Positions 6,656 to 14,407 of a stretch of 16,151 nucleotides of DNA are shown in pieces (the first letter of the stretch is position 1; each line of letters opens with the position of its first letter). The DNA lies in the NCBI GenBank assembly GCA_002314855.1, contig DCHQ01000026.1:1-16151 (forward strand), written 5' to 3'. Source of the stretch: Lachnospiraceae bacterium UBA1748. GTDB lineage: Bacteria > Bacillota > Clostridia > Lachnospirales > Lachnospiraceae. The position numbers were made by a program, and so were the translations under genes. The notes below the pieces were generated by a model. That model searched no databases. It saw nothing but the letters and a program-made list of their open reading frames with translations, and had not been told where the DNA came from.

Positions 6656-8353
6656 CTAATCCATACTCCAGTTTCCAGTTTGCTCGAAACGAGCTGCCAT
6701 TGATTTAGCCTTTTCTACAAGACCACCATCTATACCAAGATTGGCTAGAAGCCTGATTGCATTTCTGCTGTCTGTAGGGCCATCCATCAGTTTATATGTA
6801 AATAATATATCTTCGCTGTCAGCCTGCTTAGCTTCTTCAAAATGATAATTATTCAAAATATCCTGAAGCAACAGACTAAGCTCCATATCATGGGTCGCAA
6901 AAACGCATACAACTTGATGCTCTATAAGATATCTGATAACCTGACTCGCCGCTGCAATACGCTCAATAGTATTTGTCCCTTTAAGTACTTCATCAACAAG
7001 ACATAAAACCTTGTCACCTTCCATAGAAGACTCATCAAGGATTCGCTTTATAGACTTAATTTCTGTCATAAAGAAGCTGTCGCCCTTTGTTAGACTATCT
7101 TTAAGAGTCATCGAAGAAAATACTCGGTGGAACGGTAATTTATAGCTTTCTGCACACACTGTATTAATAGTCTGCGCCATAATAACAGCATTACCAAGAG
7201 CTCTTAGATAAGTGGATTTACCTGATGCATTGGCACCTGTAATTAGCATGCTCTTTTCCAAACTAACATCATTTCTAACTGGCTCATCTATAAGCGGATG
7301 GTATAGCTGTTTTATACAGCTATCTTCTATTTTAACATCAAACCAAGGCCTGCACCACTTAGTCTGGCTTGCTCTATAAGAATCAACTGCAAGAGCGGCC
7401 TCGATTAATCCAATCAAATCATAAAGCTCTAGTATCTCACTTTCTTTAGCTCTTACTCGCTTTTCCAAACTGTAATAAAGTAAAATATCGATATGGAAAA
7501 ACAGATTAATATATAAAACAATTGATGAAAAAAATCCTGTATTGGCTGGCGCACTTAAAAATACATATCTTGATCCTATAAGAGCTTTACTAAGAGCCTC
7601 ACTTTTCTCAGAAACTACGCCTAAAATTTCGCCAAGCTTTTCCGAAGTTTTAACATCTATGCCAGATAATTTACGTCCAATATCCACTAATTTTATGATA
7701 TAAAACGCAGAATCAAGGAACATATGAATGGCTGTCTTTTCCTTGAAATACATGGATACGGAAATAATAATAAACAAGCCCATGCATACAGCACCAGGAA
7801 TAGCCATTTTAAGTGCGAGCATTGCTATGGCCAAGGCGAATATTATATAGCACAGGAAATGCTTCATAATTCCATTATTTTTATTAGTCTCGCCTTCGAG
7901 GAATCGATCTATATCAATATTTCCTTTTTTCCCAAGGCTTTCATACTGATATCTGAACTGCTCTCTAACATTTTCATTGTCCTTAAAAAACATCATAAGC
8001 TGTTCAAAATCATCAAGCTCGCTTTGTGGCAAGCGCCCTCTCATTAGCTGGTAGTACAAATATTCCTGACCAATAGCTGATGAAGTATGATTAACAGCAG
8101 CAAATATCCGGTTAATTTCCATATCGCCAGCGGTAATATTATCTATATGATAGCCATTTTCCAAAGAAGCTTTATGATGACTAAGCAAAGAAACCTGCGC
8201 CTGTTTGGCCGTTCTTTTTCTACCATAATCCTTCTTTATCTTTTCAAATAATTCTCTTTTCGACCTTCTTGCTGATATTATTCCAAGAATAATAATAACA
8301 ATTATGAAAAATAAGGTCATAAGCGGGAGTACCGCTCTTCCATCCTGTAACAT
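6656..8353 (-). CDS. Membrane-anchored MutS-family ATPase
   Basis: A 565-residue protein with the MutS core and ATPase but without the N-terminal mismatch-recognition domain. The ATPase has Walker A GANASGKST (373-381), a MutS-type SFFMTE segment (426-431), Walker B VLCLVDE (449-455) and the H-loop ATHD with His488. Residues about 85-103 (NHTSSAIGQEYLYYQL) resemble the start of MutS core domain III. Unlike MutS, it has hydrophobic segments at about 9-27, 165-182, 185-203 and 273-295, predicting membrane insertion with the ATPase in the cytoplasm. The ATG at 8351-8353 has GGAG 11 bases upstream and an in-frame TAG just before it, so no earlier start exists. It sits between cdd and rnhA with short gaps. 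This subfamily is widespread but uncharacterised; it should not be called a mismatch-repair protein on this evidence. Confidence 0.88.
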   Translation of the reverse strand: MLQDGRAVLPLMTLFFIIVIIILGIISARRSKRELFEKIKKDYGRKRTAKQAQVSLLSHHKASLENGYHIDNITAGDMEINRIFAAVNHTSSAIGQEYLYYQLMRGRLPQSELDDFEQLMMFFKDNENVREQFRYQYESLGKKGNIDIDRFLEGETNKNNGIMKHFLCYIIFALAIAMLALKMAIPGAVCMGLFIIISVSMYFKEKTAIHMFLDSAFYIIKLVDIGRKLSGIDVKTSEKLGEILGVVSEKSEALSKALIGSRYVFLSAPANTGFFSSIVLYINLFFHIDILLYYSLEKRVRAKESEILELYDLIGLIEAALAVDSYRASQTKWCRPWFDVKIEDSCIKQLYHPLIDEPVRNDVSLEKSMLITGANASGKSTYLRALGNAVIMAQTINTVCAESYKLPFHRVFSSMTLKDSLTKGDSFFMTEIKSIKRILDESSMEGDKVLCLVDEVLKGTNTIERIAAASQVIRYLIEHQVVCVFATHDMELSLLLQDILNNYHFEEAKQADSEDILFTYKLMDGPTDSRNAIRLLANLGIDGGLVEKAKSMAARFEQTGNWSMD

Positions 8354-8369
8354 ATTCTAGTATACTCCA

Positions 8370-8801
8370 TTACTGATCTGTAAAATCTGGTCCAAAGCTG
8401 TCCGGCAAAAGGTCTGCCAAAGTGTAAACCTTGTAATCATCCTTAGACCTGGCAACTATTACTATAAGTTTATCAGGATCTGAGAATTCCCTGAGTACCT
8501 GACGACATATACCACATGGAAATGCGAAACCTGGTAAAGGGATCTCAGCATCCTTAGGTCCTCCAACTATAGCTATTGCATTAATAAATCTTTCGCCTTC
8601 GCTGACAGACTTAAATACAGCGGTTCTTTCTGCACAATTGGTAGCTCCATAAGAAGCATTTTCAATATTACAACCCTTGTATATTTTACCACTGCCTGCA
8701 ATAAGCGCTGCGCCCACCTTATAGTTAGAATATGGAGAATACGAACTCTCTCTGGCCTCCAGTGCCATATCTATAAGTGAACAAATCGCCTGCTCATCCA
8801 T
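8370..8801 (-). CDS. cdd: Cytidine deaminase
   Basis: Deaminates cytidine and deoxycytidine to uridine and deoxyuridine in pyrimidine salvage. The zinc site is complete: Cys56 and the proton-shuttling Glu58 in NCAERTA, and Cys96 and Cys99 in PCGICRQ. The nucleoside-binding NIENASYG segment (45-52) is present. The length of 143 residues fits the homotetrameric class. The ATG is preceded by AGGAGG at good spacing. The gene starts shortly after the cheY terminator and no clear promoter was found between them, so it may be expressed by read-through or from a weak promoter in 8802-8835. It leads the group running through mutS-like, rnhA and the WYL gene. Confidence 0.96.
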   Translation of the reverse strand: MDEQAICSLIDMALEARESSYSPYSNYKVGAALIAGSGKIYKGCNIENASYGATNCAERTAVFKSVSEGERFINAIAIVGGPKDAEIPLPGFAFPCGICRQVLREFSDPDKLIVIVARSKDDYKVYTLADLLPDSFGPDFTDQ

Positions 8802-8834
8802 ATGTTAACCTCCTGGTTACTATCCAAACATAAG

Positions 8835-8860
8835 AAAAGGGTACGCATCGCGTACCCCTT
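8835..8860 (-). terminator. Intrinsic terminator after cheY
   Basis: Stem GGGTACGC (8839-8846) with GCGTACCC (8850-8857) around a three-base loop, extended by AAG/CTT with one bulged base. On the minus strand it is followed by TTTTCTT. It begins about 16 bases after the cheY stop and separates the chemotaxis pair from cdd. The short T-run suggests incomplete termination. Confidence 0.8.
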
Positions 8861-8875
8861 AACAAACATATTAAC

Positions 8876-9235
8876 TTAACTCAATGCTTTACGGAATACT
8901 TCCCTTATAACCTCTTCATCAAAAGGCTTAGTAACAAACTCGAAGGCTCCTAATTTAATGGCTTCAACTACGTTACATTTCTGACCTGCAGCTGTTACCA
9001 TAATAACTTTGGCCTTAGGGTTAATCTCCATAATATCCTTGAGTGCCGCAACTCCATCCTTGATTGGCATTGTGATATCGAGTGTTACAATATCAGGATT
9101 AAGTTCCTTGAACATTGTTACTGCCTCTTCACCATTAGTTGCCTCACCAACTACTGAGTTACCCATATCCTCAACAATAACTCTAAGAATTCTTCTCGAT
9201 GTTCTAGAATCATCGACTATAAGTACGTTTGACAT
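8876..9235 (-). CDS. CheY-like single-domain response regulator
   Basis: A 119-residue stand-alone receiver domain. Visible: acidic pocket Asp8-Asp9, phospho-acceptor Asp53 in VTLDITMP, the switch threonine Thr81 in MVTAAGQ and Lys103 in VTKPF. There is no output domain, so it signals by protein contact, as CheY does with the flagellar switch. The SRTSRRILR helix and the overall sequence resemble the CheY of Gram-positive chemotaxis systems. It follows the CheX-like phosphatase gene by 15 bases in a unit with its own promoter and terminator, so the adjacent phosphatase probably acts on it. GGAGG lies about 10 bases before the ATG. No CheA kinase is encoded here; the kinase must come from elsewhere. 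Confidence 0.9.
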   Translation of the reverse strand: MSNVLIVDDSRTSRRILRVIVEDMGNSVVGEATNGEEAVTMFKELNPDIVTLDITMPIKDGVAALKDIMEINPKAKVIMVTAAGQKCNVVEAIKLGAFEFVTKPFDEEVIREVFRKALS

Positions 9236-9250
9236 TGTTCTAATTCCCTC

Positions 9251-10120
9251 CTAACTAATTGCCAAGAACATCTTGACATCTCGCCCATCAATTGTGATTG
9301 GCATAACTGCTATCTTGGCAGCCTCGATCTTCTTGCTACCAGTAATAAGTTCTGGTGGCATAAGCTCCACATTAACCTTCTGGTAACTAATGCTTGTAGC
9401 ATAAAGACCATTGATAATGTTAATAAACTCTGCTACTGAATCAAGAGCATCTTCATCTACTGCATCAAAATGCTCTCTGGCATATGCATCAGCGATAACC
9501 AGTAATGAGTCCCCCTGACCTACAAAACCAGTCTTAACATTGAAATCGCCAACAAGTGCCTGAATTGCGTAGTCTGATATATCAAGACTATCAACAACAC
9601 AACCCTTAGAAATACAGATATTTGATGATACAAGTCTGTTAATAGTTCTAATACCAACAGCTAATATCTCTGAATACTTGTCTTCAATATCTGGAGTAAA
9701 TAAAGGTATAATTCTATCGATATCATCAGACTTAATGTCTTCGATAGCTGCTTCTTCAAATCCACAAGAAGCAACATAAGCCTTTAACTGTGCTTCGATA
9801 TCCTCCATAGACATAATGCCCTGCTCTGTAACAAGCTGACAAAACTTAAGGTAAGTATTGCCCTGAAGGCCAAGTAACTGACCTACCTGATCATCAGTAA
9901 GATATCCAAGTTCTACTGCTATATCACCAAATCTCTTATCCATAACAGCCTGCTTACGATTAATCTCCTCAGACTGTTTCTCTGTAATCATCTTCTCTGA
10001 AACTGCTATAAAACCAAGCTTTAATCGTGAACTTGCCTGAGCCTCTTTAAGCGAAGCAAGCTGGTCGCTTGTCATTTTATTATTATCTACCAAATAATTA
10101 CCGAACAAATCAAAAAACAT
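9251..10120 (-). CDS. CheX-type phosphatase with N-terminal MshEN-like domain
   Basis: A 289-residue two-part protein. The C-terminal half (about 140-289) is CheX/CheC-like, with the phosphatase signature ExxN in EFINIING (Glu231, Asn234) in a helix; such proteins dephosphorylate CheY-P. The N-terminal half holds two 24-residue segments, 34-57 and 63-86, separated by five residues and following the MshEN pattern RLGxx[LVI][LVI]xxG[LVI][LVI]xxxxLxxxLxxQ. The second fits well (RFGDIAVELGYLTDDQ...Q86); the first is weaker (KLG at the start, Lys43 where Gly is expected). In MshE-type ATPases this domain binds c-di-GMP. The start has GGAGG at ideal spacing and a promoter at 10154-10182. The gene is followed by cheY. 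Domain calls come from motif reading; ligand binding is inference. Confidence 0.85.
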   Translation of the reverse strand: MFFDLFGNYLVDNNKMTSDQLASLKEAQASSRLKLGFIAVSEKMITEKQSEEINRKQAVMDKRFGDIAVELGYLTDDQVGQLLGLQGNTYLKFCQLVTEQGIMSMEDIEAQLKAYVASCGFEEAAIEDIKSDDIDRIIPLFTPDIEDKYSEILAVGIRTINRLVSSNICISKGCVVDSLDISDYAIQALVGDFNVKTGFVGQGDSLLVIADAYAREHFDAVDEDALDSVAEFINIINGLYATSISYQKVNVELMPPELITGSKKIEAAKIAVMPITIDGRDVKMFLAIS

Positions 10121-10153
10121 ATAGTAACCTCCAATTCCAGTAATCTACTTGTT

Positions 10154-10182
10154 AGTATACATAAAAATCAGCTAAATTTCAA
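10154..10182 (-). promoter_or_regulatory. Predicted sigma-A promoter of the cheX-cheY unit
   Basis: TTGAAA (10177-10182) and TATACT (10154-10159) with exactly 17 bases between them on the minus strand. The -35 box starts five bases after the aminopeptidase stop codon. The predicted start is near 10147, leaving a leader of about 27 bases that contains the GGAGG site. No sigma-28 (flagellar) promoter pattern was seen. Confidence 0.7.
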
Positions 10183-10187
10183 GCAAT

Positions 10188-11960
10188 TTACACATATTTA
10201 GTGGCATTTTCGAGCCATTTTTGTTCACTTTTGTTTAAAAATGGACTGATTTTTCCTCGAACAAGCTTATGATACTCATTAAGATATTCTATGTCCTCAC
10301 TAGACATATATTTTGTATCAATAGCCTCCAAATCTATAGGCACCAAAGTCAATGGTTTAAATCGCAAAAAGTCACCATCTGGAGTACTCATAGCCTTTGT
10401 AACAAGTAGTATATTCTCGATACGAATGCCATACTCACCTTCTATATATACTCCTGGCTCATCCGAAACAATCATACCTGCAACAAGTGCTGGTTCCATT
10501 CCATTTCTGGCCTTTTGCCATCCTATTCTATGTGGTCCTTCGTGTACATTAAGACAAAATCCAATGCCGTGCCCTGTTCCACATTTATAATCTGTCCCCT
10601 TACGCCACAATGGTCCACGGCTAAGTATGTCAAGGTTTCTGCCACTACATCCTTTCATAAATACGGCATTCATAAGTCTTAGCATGCCACATACCGATAA
10701 TGTGTAGTCCTTTTTTACCTGATCAGATATTTTGCCCATAACTATGGTTCTGGTCACGTCTGTTGTTCCAGTTTTATACTGACCACCGCTATCAACAAGA
10801 AGCATCCCCTCTGGCTTAATAACTGAGTAATTATCTTCAGTAGCTTCATAGTGCATCATGGCTGCATTGGCATCATACGCTGATATTGTTGGAAATGATA
10901 ATTCTATAAATCCTGGCAGTTTGCCTCGAAGCTTGTCGATATAAGCTGCTGCATCTAACTCTGTAAGACCATCTGCGGCATGTTCTTTTATATATTTTAT
11001 AAAACGTGTTACAGCCACGCTGTCATAAACATACGCTTCTGTGAGATTTTTAATCTCCGTCTTATTCTTTACAGCCTTCATTCCTTCGATAATTGAAGCT
11101 TCTGCTTTTCCTTTTCCAGATTCATCTATAGTCTGGAATAATTTATAATTAAGCGATGCTTTATCAAATCTGATACAGCCATTTGCCATCTCCACATATT
11201 CTTTAAGAGATTCTTCTACTTTCGAGTACTCTCTTAGTGTTATACCTTGCTTCTCCAGATATTTTTTCACAGCTGGATTAACTGCAGTTTTATTAAGATA
11301 AATATAACAATTATCCTTATCAAGCAGTAAATACGAATAGCAACAAGGATTACACTCAATATCATTGCCTCGAAGATTAGTAAGCCACATGATATCATCA
11401 AGCTTTGATACAAACAAAGAATCCTTGCCAATCGCTTTTCTGACCTGTCCAATCTTTTTCGAAGCTGATAAACCTGTATATTTCTCTTCAAGTACAAATG
11501 CCTTAGTATAACTAATAGCTGGTCTATCCTGCCATAGACTTACTGCATAATTAATATCTGTACGAAGGTCAGCCTTTTTATTCTTACAAACTTCACTAAT
11601 AAAAGCGCCAAAATCGCTGGATATAAGCATACCATCAAGTCCTATGCTTTCACCCCTACGCACAGTGTTCTTAATGAACTCTCTAACCGTTGGAACTCCC
11701 TTTTCGCCCATCTTCATAAGGGATATCCCCTTATACAGTTCCTTGGCTGCCTGAACAAAATATCGTCCATCTGTCCATAAATATGCTTTTTCCTTGCATA
11801 CTAATAACAAGCCGTTACTGCCAGTAAATCCTGAGAAATACTGGCGCAGCTTGTAATAATCACATATATATTCGCTTCCGTGTGGATCAAAAGTATCGAC
11901 AAGATAATAATCGATACCGTCAAGAATCATTTGTTTTCTGATAGATTTTAGAATATTCAC
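10188..11960 (-). CDS. Xaa-Pro aminopeptidase (peptidase M24B family)
   Basis: Removes the N-terminal residue from peptides with proline at position 2, in cytoplasmic peptide turnover. Two N-terminal creatinase-like domains (about 1-300, including FTGSNGLLLV and YLWTDGRYFVQA) precede the pita-bread catalytic domain. The dinuclear metal ligands are Asp390 (VDSGG), Asp401 (TTDVTRT), His464 (GTGHGIG), Glu501 (SDEPGVY) and Glu515 (RIEN); HEGPH (473-477) supplies the substrate-site histidines. The length of 590 residues matches the long three-domain (XPNPEP1-like) class, not the 440-residue E. coli PepP. I chose the GTG at 11958-11960, five bases after AGGTGG; the GTG three codons earlier lies inside that ribosome site. 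It follows the response regulator by 27 bases. Confidence 0.93.
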   Translation of the reverse strand: MNILKSIRKQMILDGIDYYLVDTFDPHGSEYICDYYKLRQYFSGFTGSNGLLLVCKEKAYLWTDGRYFVQAAKELYKGISLMKMGEKGVPTVREFIKNTVRRGESIGLDGMLISSDFGAFISEVCKNKKADLRTDINYAVSLWQDRPAISYTKAFVLEEKYTGLSASKKIGQVRKAIGKDSLFVSKLDDIMWLTNLRGNDIECNPCCYSYLLLDKDNCYIYLNKTAVNPAVKKYLEKQGITLREYSKVEESLKEYVEMANGCIRFDKASLNYKLFQTIDESGKGKAEASIIEGMKAVKNKTEIKNLTEAYVYDSVAVTRFIKYIKEHAADGLTELDAAAYIDKLRGKLPGFIELSFPTISAYDANAAMMHYEATEDNYSVIKPEGMLLVDSGGQYKTGTTDVTRTIVMGKISDQVKKDYTLSVCGMLRLMNAVFMKGCSGRNLDILSRGPLWRKGTDYKCGTGHGIGFCLNVHEGPHRIGWQKARNGMEPALVAGMIVSDEPGVYIEGEYGIRIENILLVTKAMSTPDGDFLRFKPLTLVPIDLEAIDTKYMSSEDIEYLNEYHKLVRGKISPFLNKSEQKWLENATKYV

Positions 11961-11987
11961 TTTTTCCACCTATAAAAATCGATATAA

Positions 11988-12863
11988 TTATCTATCTCTA
12001 TAAATATGGAATGTAAGAAAATCAGTGTTTTTAACGTGGTAGAATGCTTTATCAGCCTTGGCAAGATACTCATCAAAGCTTCCTACTGAACATATAAGAG
12101 CACTTCCTGCCTTAACACTTGTAGCCAGCTTATTGCCATCCTCAAGATTAATCTCTCTTGAAAGATAATCTACAAGATTCATAAGTATACTGCTAAGCTC
12201 TGTCTCATCAACATGATCTGTAAGAGCTATCATATACTCACCATCAGAAATCTTGCAGGCCATACTGTTACCATATGAGCTGGAATTGAAATACTCATGA
12301 AGATAATCAAGATAAGCACTATATTCCTTGGCGCTAGCCTTCTCTCTCATCTCTATTTCATTTTCTATTGAAAATAGAATGAGTGCACCACCCTTGTTAC
12401 CTGCAACATGACTGCTCATTGTCTTCTTAACATACTCATAGTTATAAAGACCTGTTGACGAATCTTTATCAGCCTCTTCAAAAAGTCCACGACGCATTTC
12501 GTCCATCATAAGAACCTTTTCAATACGGCTAAGCATTACTTCCTCTTCAAAAGGCTTAGTAATGAAATCAAGAGCACCTAGCTGCAAGGTTTTTATCTCA
12601 CTTTCCCTTTGCTTGTCAGCAGTAAGGAAAATAATAGGTATATTAGCCGTTGCAGGGTTAAGCTTAATTTCTTCCATAGTCTGATAACCATCCATTTCAG
12701 GCATAAGAAGATCGAGGAGTATTAAATCAGGAATACTCTTCTTCAAAAAAGCCAATGCCTGCTTACCACTTTTAGCCATTGAAACCTGGTAATAAGGTTG
12801 CAACACCTGGCCAGCCATTTTCAAATTGGTTGTATTATCATCTACTAATAAAATATGTTTCAT
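11988..12863 (-). CDS. Response regulator with receiver and degenerate GGDEF-like domain
   Basis: An N-terminal receiver domain (about 1-120) has the full phosphorylation site: Asp8-Asp9, Asp51 in LLDLLMPEMDG, Thr81 and Lys103 in ITKPF. The C-terminal part (about 128-291) follows the diguanylate cyclase fold: DKDSSTGLYNYEYV (131-144) matches the DxLTGLxNR start, and ISDGEYMIAL occupies the place of the GGDEF loop, with SDGEY (206-210) replacing GGDEF. Loss of the Gly-Gly pair predicts no cyclase activity, and no RxxD inhibitory site precedes it. It may bind nucleotide or a protein instead. The ATG at 12861-12863 is one base after the thrC stop (TAATATG), so translation is probably coupled; a TTG four codons upstream, inside thrC, is less likely. 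No histidine kinase is encoded nearby. Confidence 0.82.
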   Translation of the reverse strand: MKHILLVDDNTTNLKMAGQVLQPYYQVSMAKSGKQALAFLKKSIPDLILLDLLMPEMDGYQTMEEIKLNPATANIPIIFLTADKQRESEIKTLQLGALDFITKPFEEEVMLSRIEKVLMMDEMRRGLFEEADKDSSTGLYNYEYVKKTMSSHVAGNKGGALILFSIENEIEMREKASAKEYSAYLDYLHEYFNSSSYGNSMACKISDGEYMIALTDHVDETELSSILMNLVDYLSREINLEDGNKLATSVKAGSALICSVGSFDEYLAKADKAFYHVKNTDFLTFHIYRDR

Positions 12864-12864
12864 A

Positions 12865-14352
12865 TTATATTCCAAGGAAAGAAGTTACTGCCTGCTCCAT
12901 CTCATTCTTCTCGCACACATTGTTATGAAGAACTGGTGCATTACGAATGTCATCTACTGCCTTAGGTACAGCAACACTCGCAACCTTCTCAAGCTCATCA
13001 ATAAGTGCGAAATCATCCATTGATGCATACTTATCATCAATAGCGCTCATTACAGAACCCATAAACTTATATGGACTTGCTGTTGAAGCGATAACTGTAA
13101 TTGTATCATCACCTGATGCCTGCTTGTAATCTTCATATACAGCGCCAGCCACAGCTGTGTGTGTATCAATTACATAACCACATTTATCATAAAGATCTTT
13201 AATCATCTTGGCACATCTAGCTTCTGAAGCATAACCACCTACAAAGTCTGTAAGGTTAGCCTTCATTTCATCAGTAATTGTATACTTACCTTCGCTCTTA
13301 AGCTCTGCCATAAGTGATGCATTCTTTGTAGCATCATTACCTGCAATATAGTAAATAAGTCTCTCAAGGTTACTTGAGATAAGGATATCCATTGAAGGCG
13401 AAGATGTAAGTATAAACTCTCTGTTTCTATCGTACTCTCCTGTCTGGAAGAAATCGTAGAGAACCTTGTTATCATTAGAAGCACAGATAAGCTTGGCAAT
13501 AGGAAGTCCCATATTCTTAGCGTAGAAAGCTGCAAGAATATTACCAAAGTTACCTGTAGGAACAACTACATTCATCTTGTCGCCAGCTGCAATCTTACCT
13601 TCCTTAAGAAGTGTTCCGTATGCATATACATAGTAAGCAATCTGTGGAACAAGACGTCCTATATTAATGGAGTTAGCTGATGAGAATACATAACCATTAG
13701 CTGCAAGCTTAGCCTTAAGGGCCTCATCACCAAACATCTCCTTAACGCCTGTCTGAGCATCATCAAAGTTACCCTTGATAGCAACAACTTTAACATTGTT
13801 ACCACGCTGTGTAACCATCTGCTTCTCCTGAATCTTAGATACGCCATCCTTAGGATAAAATACAACAATACCTGTTCCTGGAACATCAGCAAAACCTGCA
13901 AGAGCGGCCTTACCTGTATCACCAGATGTAGCTGTAAGAATAATGATTTTCTCTTTAAGATTATTCTTCTTAGCAGATGTTGTCATAAGGTGTGGCAAAA
14001 TAGAAAGCGCCATATCCTTGAATGCGATTGTTGCACCATGGAAAAGCTCAAGATAATAAGCTCCATCAGCATATACAAGTGGAGCTATCTCCTCTGTATC
14101 AAACTTACTGTCATAAGCATTGTTAATACAGTTTCTAAGTTCTTCTTCTGTAAAATCAGAAAGAACAAGCTTCATAACCTGGTATGCTGTTTCCTTATAA
14201 TCCCAATCCTTAAGCTTATTAATATCAAAATCAAATGCTGGAATTGTATTAGGAACAAATAATCCACCATCATCAGCGAGACCTTTTAAAATAGCCTCTG
14301 AAGCCTTGTAAAATTTCGAACCATCTCTTGTACTGCTGTATAAAACTTCCAT
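12865..14352 (-). CDS. thrC: Threonine synthase
   Basis: Converts O-phospho-L-homoserine to L-threonine with pyridoxal phosphate, the last step of threonine synthesis. The PLP lysine is Lys112 in HGATIAFKDMAL. Other family features are the N-terminal YSSTRDGSKFYKASEAILKG and ADDGGLFVP, the substrate/PLP loop TATSGDTGKAALAGF and the phosphate-site region VPTGNFGNILAA. At 495 residues it belongs to the long E. coli/yeast-like class of the enzyme. The ATG at 14350-14352 has AGGAG eight bases upstream; a frame 12 residues longer lacks a ribosome site. The gene is followed with one intervening base by a response regulator, an unusual partner. No threonine-type leader peptide or T-box is visible in the 55 bases upstream. 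Confidence 0.95.
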   Translation of the reverse strand: MEVLYSSTRDGSKFYKASEAILKGLADDGGLFVPNTIPAFDFDINKLKDWDYKETAYQVMKLVLSDFTEEELRNCINNAYDSKFDTEEIAPLVYADGAYYLELFHGATIAFKDMALSILPHLMTTSAKKNNLKEKIIILTATSGDTGKAALAGFADVPGTGIVVFYPKDGVSKIQEKQMVTQRGNNVKVVAIKGNFDDAQTGVKEMFGDEALKAKLAANGYVFSSANSINIGRLVPQIAYYVYAYGTLLKEGKIAAGDKMNVVVPTGNFGNILAAFYAKNMGLPIAKLICASNDNKVLYDFFQTGEYDRNREFILTSSPSMDILISSNLERLIYYIAGNDATKNASLMAELKSEGKYTITDEMKANLTDFVGGYASEARCAKMIKDLYDKCGYVIDTHTAVAGAVYEDYKQASGDDTITVIASTASPYKFMGSVMSAIDDKYASMDDFALIDELEKVASVAVPKAVDDIRNAPVLHNNVCEKNEMEQAVTSFLGI

Positions 14353-14407
14353 TTTATTACTCCTATTAATTGAAATATTTGAAAGCAAGTAAACTTACTT
14401 TAACAAC

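Noticed and set aside
6656..8353. Assigning the MutS-like gene as mismatch-repair mutS or mutS2
   Set aside because: No mismatch-recognition domain and no C-terminal Smr domain are present, and there are membrane segments; only the family-level ATPase call is supported.
8802..8835. Promoter for cdd after the cheY terminator
   Set aside because: No pair of -35 and -10 boxes at acceptable spacing was found; TATGTT-like sequence alone is not enough.
12947..14262. Long open frames on the opposite strand or other frames within thrC
   Set aside because: They overlap a strongly conserved gene, lack ribosome sites and encode low-complexity sequence with no family features.
14388..14402. Hairpin AAAGCAAGT/ACTTACTTT between the zinc-ribbon gene and thrC as a terminator
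   Set aside because: The stem has an internal mismatch, a two-base loop and no T-run on the minus strand; it is more likely chance in AT-rich DNA.
14353..14407. T-box, threonine leader or riboswitch upstream of thrC
   Set aside because: Only 55 bases separate the genes and no leader peptide, T-box sequence or aptamer-like structure is visible.
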